Source: Rhodococcus sp. HNM0563 (lineage in GTDB: Bacteria > Actinomycetota > Actinomycetes > Mycobacteriales > Mycobacteriaceae). From it: 64,000 nt of DNA. The translations under genes and the position numbers were made by a program. A model generated the notes under the pieces. That model was not told the origin of the DNA. It made no database searches and saw nothing but the letters and a program-made list of their open reading frames with translations. Location: the NCBI RefSeq assembly GCF_012726195.1, contig NZ_JAASAF010000005.1, forward strand, positions 248,001 to 312,000. Direction: 5' to 3'. Positions 32,373 through 42,113 of the stretch are shown piece by piece. Position 1 is the first letter of the stretch. The number at the start of each line of letters is the position of its first letter.

Positions 32373-33209
32373 GTGCTCAAGCTTCTTGGTGTCCGGTCGT
32401 TGGGAGGCCGCGACACGGCCGCGGTGCAACGGGTGCTCGCCCGCGACCCCGTGGCGTCGTGCATGGTGGCGGGGCGTGTCGAGGAGTACGGCCTCGACCA
32501 CCGCTCGTTCGGCGGGGAAATATGGAGCCGCGGCGGTCCCGACCAATCGTTGTGTTTCTCCGGCGCAAATCTGATTCCGCTCCTGGGCGACCCGGACGAC
32601 ATCCACGCCTTCGCCGAGCGGGCCGCCCGCGGACCACGGCTGTGCTCCTCCGTGGTGGGGCGCGCTGAGTACGCACTGCCGATGTGGGAGCTGTTGGAAT
32701 CGACGTGGGGACCGCCGCGTGAAGTGCGGGCGGAGCAACCGCTGCTCGTGCTCGACCGCGAACCCCTCATCCAACCCGACTCGCGCGTTCGGCGAGTCCG
32801 GCCGGAAGAACTCGACCGGTATCTGCCCGCGGCGATCTCCATGTTCATCGAGGAAGTCGGCGTCGATCCGCGGGCAGGCGACGGGGGAGCAAGCTACCGG
32901 CGTCGTGTCGCGAGTCTCATTGCCGCCGGACGCGCGTGGGCGCGATTCGAAGGCGGCCGTGTCGTGTTCAAGGCAGAGGTCGGGTCGGTGTCGTCGGCCG
33001 TGGGGCAGATCCAGGGTGTGTGGGTGGAGCCGGAGATGCGCGGGCAAGGCCTCGGTACCGCAGGCACCGCCGCGGTGGCTGTTGCGGTCACCGCGAGCGG
33101 TCGTCTCCCGAGCCTGTACGTCAACAGTTTCAACGTCAGGGCGCGAGCCGCTTACGCGCGTGCGGGGTTCCGCCAGGTTGCGACATTGTCCACGGTCCTC
33201 CTGGACTGA
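32373..33209 (+). CDS. GNAT-family acetyltransferase (Rv2867c-like)
   Basis: 278 residues from GTG 32373; an in-frame TTG at 32352 is an alternative. The C-terminal GNAT domain has the acetyl-CoA loop EMRGQGLGTAGTAA and the strand LYVNSFNVRARAAYARAGF. The N-terminal part (DUF4081 type) is typical of an actinobacterial family always found after ispG. The acceptor is unknown. Confidence 0.87.
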   Translation: MLKLLGVRSLGGRDTAAVQRVLARDPVASCMVAGRVEEYGLDHRSFGGEIWSRGGPDQSLCFSGANLIPLLGDPDDIHAFAERAARGPRLCSSVVGRAEYALPMWELLESTWGPPREVRAEQPLLVLDREPLIQPDSRVRRVRPEELDRYLPAAISMFIEEVGVDPRAGDGGASYRRRVASLIAAGRAWARFEGGRVVFKAEVGSVSSAVGQIQGVWVEPEMRGQGLGTAGTAAVAVAVTASGRLPSLYVNSFNVRARAAYARAGFRQVATLSTVLLD

Positions 33210-33248
33210 GGTGGCGCCTGAGCCGAATTCGGCTCCTGAGCCCTTACG

Positions 33249-35093
33249 ATGGCGGCGATGAGACCTCGATCCGCTCCGTCGTGCCGTGCCGCGGGGAGAT
33301 CCGCGGCCGCCGTCACGGCGCTGCTGATGCTCCTCGGGCTCGTCGCAGCCTGTACCCCGCGCGCCGCGGGCCCGGAACCGGCGGCCCAACTGTTCTTGAA
33401 CGCCTTTGCCGAGCAGGATTTCGCGGCGGCGGCCACCCGCACCGACCGACCGGACGATGCCGAGAGCTCGCTCGTCGAGGTCTGGGACGGACTGCAGGCG
33501 GAGTCGCTCACGGCAACCACTACGGGAGCCCGGCTCGACGGTGACTCTGCCGTGGTCGACTACAGCTACGAATGGCGCCTTCCCAAGGAACGAGTGTGGC
33601 AGTACACCGGACAGCTGCACATGGGTCGCAGCGGCGAGGACTGGGTGGTGCGCTGGTCGAAATCCGTCGTGCACCCGCAGCTCGGTGATCGTCAGACGAT
33701 GTACCTCAGGAGTGATCCTGCACCCCGGGCGCGGGTCAATGAGCACGCAGGAAGCGACGTGCTCGTGCCGGGCATCGTGTACGGCATCGCGTTCGACGGG
33801 TCCCGGAGCCCCGATATTCCGGCTGCGGCGCGCTCGCTGTCGGCGGCGATCTCTCGGTTCGACCAGTCCTTGACTGCCCAGTCGATCGCCGAGTCGGTCA
33901 CGGCAGCCGACGGACCGCGTGCGGTCGTGCGTCTTCGCGAAGATGACTACGAGCTCGTCGCCGACGCGCTCGCGGCCATTCCCGGTGTTGTCGTCACCGA
34001 GCAGGCAGACATGGTCACGACCGATCGGACCTTCGCGCCCGACCTGATCGGTCAGGTCAAGAAGACCGTCATCGACCAGGTCGACGGCACTGCCGGCTGG
34101 AGCGTGGTGCTCGTCAACCAGTACGGCGTCGAAACCGGTGTCCTCACGGAGACTGCGCCGCAGCCGGTGCCGTCGTTCTCGATCAGTCTCGACCGCCCGA
34201 TCCAGGTGGCTGCCCAGGCTGCGGTGGACGGTCGTACCGAGCAGGCGATGATGGTCGTCCTCGAGGCATCGACGGGAGCCGTGCTCGCGGTTGCGCAGAA
34301 CAAGGCGGCCGACAAGGACGGTCCGGTTGCGCTCATGGGTCAGTATCCACCCGGATCCACATTCAAGATCATCACATCGGGCGCTGCGATCGCGAGCGGA
34401 CTCGCGACCCCGGAATCGATGGTGCCGTGCCCCGGCCGCATCACGATCGGCGAGCGGAGCGTTCCCAACTACAACGAATTCGCGCTCGGCACGGTCTCGA
34501 TGGCCACTGCATTCGCGCGCTCGTGCAACACCACATTCGCCAAGCTCGCGTCCGAGATGCAGCCCGATGCACTCACTGTCGCCGCGGCGCAGTTCGGCAT
34601 CGGCGTCGGCCACGACGTGGTGGGCATGCCGACCGACTCGGGATCCGTACCTCCCGCAGAAGATCTCGTCGAGCGGACCGAGGACGGTTTCGGGCAGGGC
34701 AAGGTGGTCGTCAGCCCGTTCGGGATGGCACTCGCTGCGGCGACGGTTGCGAGTGGGCGGACCCCGATCCCGTATCTCATCGAGGGTCGGGACACCGCGG
34801 TGGAAGGCGAGGCGCCACCGATCTCACCCGAGGTGGTCGACGGACTGCGGGGCATGATGCGACTGGTCATCACCAGTGGTACCGCCGATCGGATCCGTGA
34901 TCAGGGCGACGTCTACGGCAAGACGGGCGAAGCCGAGGTCGAGGGTGGGTCGCACTCGTGGTTCGTCGGATATCGGGGCGACCTCGCCTTCGCGACGCTC
35001 GTGGTTCGGGGAGGAAGCTCGGACAACGCGGTGGGCGTCACCCGCGACATGTTTGCTGCACTGCCACCCGAGTATCGGGAGGACGGGGCGTGA
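33249..35093 (+). CDS. Penicillin-binding lipoprotein (class B transpeptidase, Rv2864c-like)
   Basis: 614 residues. Signal peptide with lipobox LVAAC (near Cys35), then an NTF2-like domain and a dimerisation domain, then the transpeptidase with S370-T-F-K373, SCN and KTG (YGKTGEAE, about 557). It cross-links peptidoglycan on the outer membrane face and is a beta-lactam target; M. tuberculosis calls the homologue PBP-lipo. ATG 33249 or 33258. Same neighbourhood as in M. tuberculosis (GNAT gene before, mapB after). Confidence 0.92.
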   Translation: MAAMRPRSAPSCRAAGRSAAAVTALLMLLGLVAACTPRAAGPEPAAQLFLNAFAEQDFAAAATRTDRPDDAESSLVEVWDGLQAESLTATTTGARLDGDSAVVDYSYEWRLPKERVWQYTGQLHMGRSGEDWVVRWSKSVVHPQLGDRQTMYLRSDPAPRARVNEHAGSDVLVPGIVYGIAFDGSRSPDIPAAARSLSAAISRFDQSLTAQSIAESVTAADGPRAVVRLREDDYELVADALAAIPGVVVTEQADMVTTDRTFAPDLIGQVKKTVIDQVDGTAGWSVVLVNQYGVETGVLTETAPQPVPSFSISLDRPIQVAAQAAVDGRTEQAMMVVLEASTGAVLAVAQNKAADKDGPVALMGQYPPGSTFKIITSGAAIASGLATPESMVPCPGRITIGERSVPNYNEFALGTVSMATAFARSCNTTFAKLASEMQPDALTVAAAQFGIGVGHDVVGMPTDSGSVPPAEDLVERTEDGFGQGKVVVSPFGMALAAATVASGRTPIPYLIEGRDTAVEGEAPPISPEVVDGLRGMMRLVITSGTADRIRDQGDVYGKTGEAEVEGGSHSWFVGYRGDLAFATLVVRGGSSDNAVGVTRDMFAALPPEYREDGA

Positions 35094-35111
35094 TTCGCAC
35101 CCGCAACACCG

Positions 35112-35966
35112 TCAGGGCAGCAGACCCAGTTTTCTCGCGACGATTACTGCCTCGTGGCGGGAATTCACATCCAGTTTGTTCATGGCGCTACGCAGGTAAC
35201 TCTTGACGGTCTCGGATCCCACCGCCAAGCGCCGGGCGATCTCGGCGTTGGTGCAGCCCAACGCCACATACGACAGGACATCCGTCTCACGCGCAGACAG
35301 CGTGACCACGGTGTCCGACGACGACTTGCCGACGAGCGCCGACGCGAGACGATCGGACAGGCCCCTGAGTTGCTGCTGGAGTCCGGCGTCGTCGACATTC
35401 CGCGCCAGCGCGCGCAATTCGGCGTGGATCTCCCGCACCTCTGTGCCCGCGATGGGGCTCTTCGTGTCGGAGCAGAGGTAGCCGAGCATCGCGACCCGCC
35501 GATCCACTTCGTCGCGCACGGTGATCTCGCTCGCAAGCCTGGTCGCGGCGTGGACGAAGGCGCTCACGACGCGATCGCCGAAGCGGCTTCGCTCGCGCAC
35601 CGCGCCGTACAACACGGCCCGGGCAGCGCCGCCGACCACCACCGGTACCGCCAGGATCGAGCGCAACCCCTCACTGAGCACCGGACGGTCGAAATGATGG
35701 GTGATCGACGAGGCGCTTGCGTAATCGGCGACGGTTACCGGACGTGCCTCGTCGAGTGCACGGCCACCGAGTCCTGCGCGCGGCGGTACGACGACCCCCG
35801 ACAGACCGTTCGTCCGCGTGCCGAGAAACTCGCTCAGGTGCAGGTGGCCGTTCTTCACCTCGCCGGCGAAGACAACGGGGACCTGTGCCTGCGAGGCAGT
35901 TCGGCGCAGTTCGCTCCGTAGCGCGTCGCCGTCTCGGGGACGAAGCAGGGAGGAAGCAGTGGACAC
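35112..35966 (-). CDS. GAF-LuxR family transcriptional regulator
   Basis: 284 residues. The N-terminal part looks like a GAF sensor (about 20-160, GLSGVVVPPRAGLGGRA, VLYGAVRERSRFGDR). The C-terminal LuxR helix-turn-helix is LSARETDVLSYVALGCTNAE then VKSYLRSAMNKL. No response-regulator phosphorylation domain. It is divergent from an acyl-CoA synthetase gene across 113 bp, so it probably controls that gene in response to a small ligand. This pair is an insertion relative to the M. tuberculosis order. Confidence 0.86.
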   Translation of the reverse strand: MSTASSLLRPRDGDALRSELRRTASQAQVPVVFAGEVKNGHLHLSEFLGTRTNGLSGVVVPPRAGLGGRALDEARPVTVADYASASSITHHFDRPVLSEGLRSILAVPVVVGGAARAVLYGAVRERSRFGDRVVSAFVHAATRLASEITVRDEVDRRVAMLGYLCSDTKSPIAGTEVREIHAELRALARNVDDAGLQQQLRGLSDRLASALVGKSSSDTVVTLSARETDVLSYVALGCTNAEIARRLAVGSETVKSYLRSAMNKLDVNSRHEAVIVARKLGLLP

Positions 35967-36017
35967 TGTCGGCCACCCCTTTCCGGGGGTATCGGGAGGG
36001 TTCTGTGACAGGAATCA

Positions 36018-36049
36018 TAAATGTGTCAGGGTCGAGTGGGCCCGGGCCC
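36018..36049. promoter_or_regulatory. LuxR/synthetase divergent region: TGTCA-type repeats and a GGGCCCGGGCCC palindrome
   Basis: The 113-bp spacer has TGACA (36006-36010) and TGTCA (36024-36028) as 5-bp inverted arms around GGAATCATAAATG, and a perfect 12-bp palindrome GGGCCCGGGCCC at 36038-36049, 31 bp before the synthetase ATG. Either may be the LuxR operator. The promoter is not clear. Confidence 0.35.
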
Positions 36050-36079
36050 TATGCCGATGCGCGACGAGAGGACGGACCG

Positions 36080-37705
36080 ATGGCCGACACAGCAGCCCGT
36101 GTGCAGGAACTTCTGGACCGATACGCCACAGCCGACGCCACCGCTGCCCGCTTGTTGTGCGACGACCACCCGGCCGATGCGGTGGCGTTCACGGTGATCG
36201 ACGCCGATCTCGCATCGGTCGACTTGACCTACGGCGACCTGTCCGAGCGGTCGGCGCGATTCGCGGCGGCGCTTGCTGATCTCGGTGTGGAACCGGGCGA
36301 TCATGTCGCCACCTTGATGGGAAAGTCCGCGGACCTCGTGGTTGCGTTGCTCGGCATCTGGCGTCGCGGTGCCGTGCACGTACCGCTGTTCACGGCGTTC
36401 GCACCGCCCGCCATCGCCTTCCGGCTCGGCGCGAGCGGCGCGAAGGTCGTCGTCGCGGACGGTGATCAGATGGGCAAGCTCGCTCCCGGCGACGACATCC
36501 CTCACGATGCCCCGTGGCAGGTGATCGTCGCCGGTGACGGGGACGGTGTCGGTCTGGACTTCGCCGAGCTCGTCGAATCCCATTCCGCACACGATCCGCG
36601 AGGTGAGGCGGTGGCGGTGGGTGGCGAGGGGGGCCTCGTCCAGCTCTTCACATCGGGCACCACCGGCACTCCCAAAGGCGTGCCGGTGCCGGTCAAGGCC
36701 CTGGCATCGTTCCACGCCTACCTCGAATTCGGTCTCGACGTCCGTGAGGACGACGTGTTCTGGAACGCGGCCGATCCGGGTTGGGCGTACGGGCTGTACT
36801 ACGCACTCCTCGGGCCCTTGGCTGCGGGTCGGCGGAGCCTGCTGCTGCACGCCGGATTCTCCCCGGCCCTGACCTGGCAGGTACTCGACACCTTCGGCGT
36901 CACCAACTTCGCGGCAGCACCGACTGTGTATCGATCGTTGCGAGCCGACTCGGCACCGCATACCAGGATCCGCCTGCGCCGGGCATCGTCGGCGGGGGAA
37001 CCGCTCACTCCCGACGTGCTCGCCTGGTCGCGTGAGGAACTCGGCGTGGTGGTGCGCGATCAGTACGGTCAGACCGAGCACGGCATGTTCGTCGTCGACG
37101 CGTGGGCCGACGGGCTCCGCGAAGATGTGCCGGAGCGTTCGATGGGAAAGCCGTTGCCGGGATGGACCTGCGCGGTGTTGCGCGACGACAACGACGATAT
37201 CGCCGCACCCGGCGAGCTCGGCCGGGTTGCGATCGACGTCGAGAAGAGCCCCCTGGTGTGGTTCACCGGTTACGTCGATGCACCGGAGAAGACTGCGACT
37301 CGATTCACCGATGATGGGCGCTGGTACCTGACCGGCGATGCCGGAAAGATCGACGAGAACGGCTTCTACTTCTTCTCCTCGCGCGACGACGACGTCATCA
37401 TCATGGCCGGCTACCGCATCGGACCGTTCGACGTCGAATCCGTGCTCGTGATGCATCCGGACGTCGTCGAGGCGGCGGTCGTCGGACTACCCGACGAGTT
37501 GCGCGGTGAGGTGCTCGAGGCCTTCGTGGTGCTTCGTGACGGTGTCGACGGCGACGATGCACTCGAAGCGGACCTGCAGCGGCTCGTGAAGACGAAATTC
37601 GCGGCACACGCCTATCCGCGAGTTGTCCATTTCGTCCCTCACCTGCCCAAGACTCCGAGCGGCAAGGTACAGCGGTTCCTCTTGCGGCAGGGAAGTAAAT
37701 CGTGA
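36080..37705 (+). CDS. AMP-forming acyl-CoA synthetase (acetate/medium-chain type)
   Basis: 541 residues, ATG with GAGAGGA upstream. P-loop TSGTTGTPKGVPV (about 190), YGQTEHGM, TGDAGKIDENGFYFFSSR, GYRIGPFDVES and the C-terminal lysine in PKTPSGKVQRF (about 528). The sequence type is that of ACSM/acetate-like synthetases: GYRIGPFDVE matches the acetyl-CoA synthetase GYRIGPxEVE. It activates a short- or medium-chain acid. The divergent LuxR regulator probably controls it. Confidence 0.88.
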   Translation: MADTAARVQELLDRYATADATAARLLCDDHPADAVAFTVIDADLASVDLTYGDLSERSARFAAALADLGVEPGDHVATLMGKSADLVVALLGIWRRGAVHVPLFTAFAPPAIAFRLGASGAKVVVADGDQMGKLAPGDDIPHDAPWQVIVAGDGDGVGLDFAELVESHSAHDPRGEAVAVGGEGGLVQLFTSGTTGTPKGVPVPVKALASFHAYLEFGLDVREDDVFWNAADPGWAYGLYYALLGPLAAGRRSLLLHAGFSPALTWQVLDTFGVTNFAAAPTVYRSLRADSAPHTRIRLRRASSAGEPLTPDVLAWSREELGVVVRDQYGQTEHGMFVVDAWADGLREDVPERSMGKPLPGWTCAVLRDDNDDIAAPGELGRVAIDVEKSPLVWFTGYVDAPEKTATRFTDDGRWYLTGDAGKIDENGFYFFSSRDDDVIIMAGYRIGPFDVESVLVMHPDVVEAAVVGLPDELRGEVLEAFVVLRDGVDGDDALEADLQRLVKTKFAAHAYPRVVHFVPHLPKTPSGKVQRFLLRQGSKS

Positions 37706-37779
37706 TCGGCGAGAGACGGTTCGTGGACCGGCGAGCGAGGGTGTGCGGGGCGCGAGCCCGTGGCGGGGTCGTGGGCGAC

Positions 37780-37785
37780 TAACCT
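37780..37785 (+). promoter_or_regulatory. -10 box TAACCT of a probably leaderless map transcript
   Basis: The ATG of map is 7 nt further on and has no ribosome site, the geometry of a leaderless start. Confidence 0.5.
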
Positions 37786-37792
37786 GGAACGC

Positions 37793-38650
37793 ATGTCTAC
37801 CCGTGCCCCGCTCGTCCCAGGAACCCCGACCCCCATCCGCGAGGTCCCCAAGTCCATCGAGCGCCCTGAGTACGTCTGGAAGCCCACGGCGAACGAAGGC
37901 AACGAGCCGTGGGTGCAGACTCCGGAGACGATCGAGAAGATGCGCGTTGCATCGAAGATCGCGGCGCAGGCGCTCGTCGAGGCAGGCAAGGCGGTCGCCC
38001 CCGGCGTGACGACCGATGAGATCGATCGCATCGCACACGAATTCATGTGCGATCACGGCTCCTACCCGTCCGACCTGGGTTACCGAGGGTTCTCGAAGTC
38101 GGTCTGCGTGTCGCTCAACGAGGTGATCTGCCACGGAATTCCGGACACCACCGTGATCGAGGACGGCGACATCGTCAACATCGACGTGACCGCCTACATC
38201 CACGGTGTGCATGGCGACACCAACGCCACCTTCCTCGCGGGAGACGTGTCCGAGGAGGCGCGACTGCTCGTCGAGCGCACGCGTGAGGCGACGATGCGCG
38301 CGATCAAGGCGGTCAAGCCTGGCCGGGCGCTCAACGTCATCGGCCGGGTGATCGAGTCGTACGCCAACCGGTTCGGATACGGCGTGGTGCGCGACTTCAC
38401 CGGCCACGGCATCGGAGAGACATTCCACAACGGGTTGGTGATCCTGCACTACGATCGTCCCGACATCGACACGATCATCGAGCCGGGCATGGTGTTCACG
38501 ATCGAGCCGATGATCAACCTCGGCACCCCGGACTACGAGATCTGGGACGACGGCTGGACCGTGGTCACCAAGGACCGCAAGTGGAGTGCCCAGTTCGAGC
38601 ACACGCTCGTCGTCACCGAGACCGGTAGCGAGATCCTCACACTGCCCTGA
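37793..38650 (+). CDS. map: Methionine aminopeptidase, type I
   Basis: 285 residues, the same length as M. tuberculosis MapB. An N-terminal extension with an SH3-binding-like [18 protein letters not shown] precedes the pita-bread domain. Metal ligands lie in [19 protein letters not shown] (two Asp), GHGIGETFH (His), IEPM (Glu) and FEHTL (Glu). It removes the initiator methionine from new proteins. An ATG at 37760 in frame is rejected because the -10 box at 37780 would lie inside it. Confidence 0.94.
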   Translation: MSTRAPLVPGTPTPIREVPKSIERPEYVWKPTANEGNEPWVQTPETIEKMRVASKIAAQALVEAGKAVAPGVTTDEIDRIAHEFMCDHGSYPSDLGYRGFSKSVCVSLNEVICHGIPDTTVIEDGDIVNIDVTAYIHGVHGDTNATFLAGDVSEEARLLVERTREATMRAIKAVKPGRALNVIGRVIESYANRFGYGVVRDFTGHGIGETFHNGLVILHYDRPDIDTIIEPGMVFTIEPMINLGTPDYEIWDDGWTVVTKDRKWSAQFEHTLVVTETGSEILTLP

Positions 38651-38830
38651 GTGGAGCGGCCGTCGCGAATCGAGCTTGCGAATCCCGCAGTGAAGGTTCG
38701 GCCCCGTCGGTCGATGTGAGATCGAGGTGAGATCGGTCGGACTGTTCCGCACACGTGCAGTCGATCAGGAAACGAGTCGGGCGGGTGCGATGCCGGATGC
38801 GGGATGCTCCGGCGTGTAGCGTTTGCGCGC

Positions 38831-39397
38831 ATGGAAACCAGGACGGTGAGCGCCCCAGGGGGGAGCGTTCGGGTGTATGTCGGGGGGCCCGACAGTCGGC
38901 ATACAGTGCTGTTGCTTCCCGACGCGGGAGAGTCTGCACAGGTGTACGACGTCGTATGCGAGCGTCTGCACAACTCGGATCTTCGTACGATCGTCGTCGA
39001 CGACATCACCGGTCTCGGCCCGGCCGACGTGTTCGCGATCCTCGACGACCTGACTCTGCCGTGGGTGCATCTGGTGGGCAGCGGTGCCGGCGCCGAACTC
39101 GCGTGGGCGGTCGCGGCAGGCCGGTTCGGCCGGTTCGCGAGTCTCGTCGTCGCCGAACGCGGGCACCCGGCTGTCGCAGCCGCCGACGGCACCGTGCGAG
39201 ATGAGTCGGCACCGGCCGCGGAGGTCCCGACGACCATCGTGATCGGGAGCGCCGCGCGGCGGGCGGAGGCGGAGGGCTCGATGCGTTACGTCACCGGCGA
39301 GTTTCGCGTTGTCGAACTCGACGGTGTCGAGAACATCCCGGCGCACGCACCGGCAGACTTCGCGTCGGCGATCGCGCTGCGCACCGGAAGCTGGTAG
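38831..39397 (+). CDS. Small alpha/beta-hydrolase-fold protein with degenerate catalytic site
   Basis: 188 residues. The start fits the leaderless pattern: TAGCGT (38817-38822), 8 nt, ATG 38831. VLLLPDAGESAQVYDVVCERL and LVGSGAGAELAWAV follow the alpha/beta-hydrolase pattern. Compared with the usual VGHSxGG, the nucleophile Ser position is Gly (VGSGAG), and the terminal His motif is only AHAP. It is probably a non-enzymatic member or uses another residue. Separated from map by 180 bp; ends at terminator 39406-39444. Confidence 0.7.
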   Translation: METRTVSAPGGSVRVYVGGPDSRHTVLLLPDAGESAQVYDVVCERLHNSDLRTIVVDDITGLGPADVFAILDDLTLPWVHLVGSGAGAELAWAVAAGRFGRFASLVVAERGHPAVAAADGTVRDESAPAAEVPTTIVIGSAARRAEAEGSMRYVTGEFRVVELDGVENIPAHAPADFASAIALRTGSW

Positions 39398-39405
39398 ACG
39401 AAACG

Positions 39406-39444
39406 ACGCCACCTCCCGGGTTCCGAAGAACCGAGAGGTGGCGT
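39406..39444. terminator. Bidirectional terminator before mtr
   Basis: Stem ACGCCACCTC / GAGGTGGCGT with an inner CGGTTC-type pairing (GGGTTC/GAACC) in the loop, between converging genes. Confidence 0.75.
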
Positions 39445-39472
39445 TCGCCGGACCGGTCGGAGACCGAGCCGA

Positions 39473-40846
39473 TCAGAGACCGAGGAGGGCGTTCTCGACG
39501 AGCTCGGGCAGCGCCGGATGGATCCAGTACTGGCCGGAGGCCATTTCCTGTGCTTTCAGCCCGAAGCTCATCGCCTGGATCAGCGGCTGGATCACGGTCG
39601 ACGCCTGCGCCCCGATGATGTGCGCCCCGAGCAGCAGTCCGGTGGACCGATCGGCGATCAGCTTGCAGAAGCCTTCGGTGTCCTCCATCGCCCAGCCGTA
39701 CGCGACATCCCCGTAGTTCTGGACCTTGACCGAGATGTCGTATCCCTCGGAACGGGCCTGTTCCTCGGTCAGTCCGACGGTCGCGATCTGCGGATCGGTG
39801 AAGACCGCCGCCGGCACGAAGCGGTGATCGGCGCGTCGCAGTCCGGATGTGTCGTCGTTCCACGCGTCGTGGAGGAGGTTGTGCTGCACCACCCGGGCTT
39901 CGTGGTTTGCGACATGCTTGAGCTGGTACGACGACGACACGTCTCCGAGAGCGAACACACCGCGCGCGGTGGTGCGCTGGAACTCGTCGACGACGATGCG
40001 GCCCTCGTCGTCCAGCTCGATCCCTGCCTTCGCTACATCGAGCAGGTCCCCATTGGGCTCGCGGCCGGTCGCTACCAACAGTGCGTCCCCGGACACCACG
40101 GTGCCGTCTCCGAGTTCCACCTCGACTCCGTCGCCGACGGGCCGGAACCGGCGTGCAGGAGCGGTCAGATGCACGTCCCATTTCTCGCGGGCCAGCGACG
40201 TGAAGCGCTCGGATACCTCGGTGTCGAGATGACGAAGTAGTGCGCCGCTGCGCGCGATCACCGACACTCGGGTGCCGAGTGCCGAGAACACATGTGCAAA
40301 CTCCATGGCAATGAATCCGGTACCGAGAATCACCAACGACTCGGGGAGCTTCGACAGACGCATGATGTTGTCGCTCGTGTAGTAACGCACGCCGCTGTCG
40401 AGAACGCTGTGGGGGACCGCCGCCCGTGAGCCCGCGGCCACGACCACCTGGTCGGCCGTGATGGTCTCGCCGGTTCCCGTGTCGATGGTGCGTTCACCGG
40501 TGAACCGGGCATGCCCGTCGTACACGGTGACGTTGTCGCAGTCCTCACGGCGGTAGCGCTCGCCGCCCGCAGCGATCGGATCGATGCGCCCGAACACTCG
40601 ATCGACGATGTCGTTCCACCGCACCCCGTCGATCGAGGCATCGATGCCGTACTTGCCCGCGGTGCGCACAGTCCGTGCAACCTCGGCGGCGTAGACGTAC
40701 ATCTTGGTCGGGATGCACCCGACGTTGAGACAGGTACCGCCGAAGGTGCCCTCTTCGAGGAGCGCGACGCGCTTGTCGTCGTAGCGTCCGTCGATGAGCG
40801 AGTTACCCGATCCGGTGCCGATGATCGCGAGGTCGTAGTGGGTCAC
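39473..40846 (-). CDS. mtr: Mycothione reductase
   Basis: 457 residues from GTG 40846 with GGGAG upstream (M. tuberculosis Mtr has 459). FAD motif IIGTGSGNS, redox-active Cys39/Cys44 in [18 protein letters not shown] motif [11 protein letters not shown], second FAD motif [19 protein letters not shown], and the C-terminal active-site HPALPE. It reduces mycothiol disulfide with NADPH, a marker of mycothiol-using actinobacteria. GTGA overlap with the hydrolase gene before it. Confidence 0.95.
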   Translation of the reverse strand: MTHYDLAIIGTGSGNSLIDGRYDDKRVALLEEGTFGGTCLNVGCIPTKMYVYAAEVARTVRTAGKYGIDASIDGVRWNDIVDRVFGRIDPIAAGGERYRREDCDNVTVYDGHARFTGERTIDTGTGETITADQVVVAAGSRAAVPHSVLDSGVRYYTSDNIMRLSKLPESLVILGTGFIAMEFAHVFSALGTRVSVIARSGALLRHLDTEVSERFTSLAREKWDVHLTAPARRFRPVGDGVEVELGDGTVVSGDALLVATGREPNGDLLDVAKAGIELDDEGRIVVDEFQRTTARGVFALGDVSSSYQLKHVANHEARVVQHNLLHDAWNDDTSGLRRADHRFVPAAVFTDPQIATVGLTEEQARSEGYDISVKVQNYGDVAYGWAMEDTEGFCKLIADRSTGLLLGAHIIGAQASTVIQPLIQAMSFGLKAQEMASGQYWIHPALPELVENALLGL

Positions 40847-41898
40847 GCATGCTCTCCCGTGGTTCGTTGCCGGGCGCCGTCTGCCCGGGCGCCGGTCTCG
40901 TCGCCGGTCCTGTGACCGTCCAACCATTCCAGCCACAAGTCCAATTCCCGGAACGCCTCACCAAGGGGTCCGGGTGTGGAAAGGAACACATCGTGGCGAG
41001 CGCCGTCGATGGGCACGATCGTCGTGCGGTTGCCGAGGCACCCCGCCCACCGGGCGATCTGCCGGACGTCGAGCACTGCGTCGACGGTGTCGATCGCCGG
41101 GTCGTACTTCGGTGCCGAACCACTCCTACCCGAACGCAGGACGAGCGAGGGCACCCCGATATCGAGGCCATGGTGCAGCTGCGCATGCCCGTGTCGGATT
41201 GCGCGGATCCATCCGAACCTGATCGGAAACCCGGCCAGCGGCTTCCAATCGAGGTCATAGGTCCAGCCGCCCTGCTGGAGGCTCGCCCCGTAGGTGTCGA
41301 GCTTCGGCCCGGGTATCGCGTCTTTGGGCCGGAGCCGGCCGATGAGATCGACCGCTGCTGTGCCGATATTGCGCAGGTAGGACGGTCCCTGCAGGTCGAA
41401 CCACGGACTGTTGAGAATCAGACCCATCACTCCGGCCCCGTGAGCCCCGCCGGGACGCCGCTCGAGACGGTCGAGCCACAGCGGCAGCACGAGACCGCCG
41501 GTGGAGTGGGCGGCGAGCAGTACATTCCCGGTCGTGTCGTCACCACCGGTCTCCTCGCGCACGAGACGCAGGGCCTGATCGAGTTCGGAGTCGTAGAACC
41601 TCAGATCGGTGACGAAGTGGGGAGTGTGCCCATGACCGCGCGAACGACCGCATTTTCGCAGGTCCAGGGCGTAGAATCGATAGCCCCGTGCGGCGAAGTG
41701 CTCGGCCAGGTGCTGTTGGAAGAAGTAGTCGGTGAAACCGTGGACGTAGAGAACCGCACGATCGGGAAGATCGAAGTCGTCCGGCTGGTACCGAACGACT
41801 GTCGCACTGATCTGGCCTTCCCCGTCAGGGTCGGTGCCCAGAGGTAAACTGAGCTGCTGGTATCCATCGCCGAGAATGTCGGGCTGCCAAGTTGTCAC
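40843..41898 (-). CDS. Alpha/beta hydrolase, lysophospholipase type (Rv2854-like)
   Basis: 351 residues from GTG 41898, which lies 6 nt after TACAGT on the minus strand, fitting a leaderless start; GTG 41904 is an alternative. Oxyanion HGFTDYFFQ, nucleophile in AAHSTGG (a variant of GxSxG), and a C-terminal His in DGARHDVF. No signal peptide. The pairing with mtr is kept in M. tuberculosis (Rv2854-Rv2855). The substrate is unknown; a lipid or ester is likely. Confidence 0.82.
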   Translation of the reverse strand: MTTWQPDILGDGYQQLSLPLGTDPDGEGQISATVVRYQPDDFDLPDRAVLYVHGFTDYFFQQHLAEHFAARGYRFYALDLRKCGRSRGHGHTPHFVTDLRFYDSELDQALRLVREETGGDDTTGNVLLAAHSTGGLVLPLWLDRLERRPGGAHGAGVMGLILNSPWFDLQGPSYLRNIGTAAVDLIGRLRPKDAIPGPKLDTYGASLQQGGWTYDLDWKPLAGFPIRFGWIRAIRHGHAQLHHGLDIGVPSLVLRSGRSGSAPKYDPAIDTVDAVLDVRQIARWAGCLGNRTTIVPIDGARHDVFLSTPGPLGEAFRELDLWLEWLDGHRTGDETGARADGARQRTTGEHA

Positions 41899-42113
41899 TA
41901 TCACACTGTATTGGTGACCGAGGTAGGCGGAAGTGGGTACACAATTGGGTGAAGTGAAACGCCGGTCAACATCCGGGTAACCTGTTCGTCGCAGTCGGCA
42001 CGATCGTGGTGATCTCGGTATACGAGAGCGTCCATGTCCGTGTACGGGACACTCACGCGGGCGGACCACCACCGCGGCGGCGCGTGCGAACAGACAAGGA
42101 AGTCGATTTCCCA

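Noticed and set aside
28911-34613. A 1900-codon open frame on the minus strand
   Set aside because: It runs antisense to dxr, rip1, ispG, the GNAT gene and the PBP gene, all of which carry clear motifs. Long antisense frames are expected from the codon bias of GC-rich genomes.
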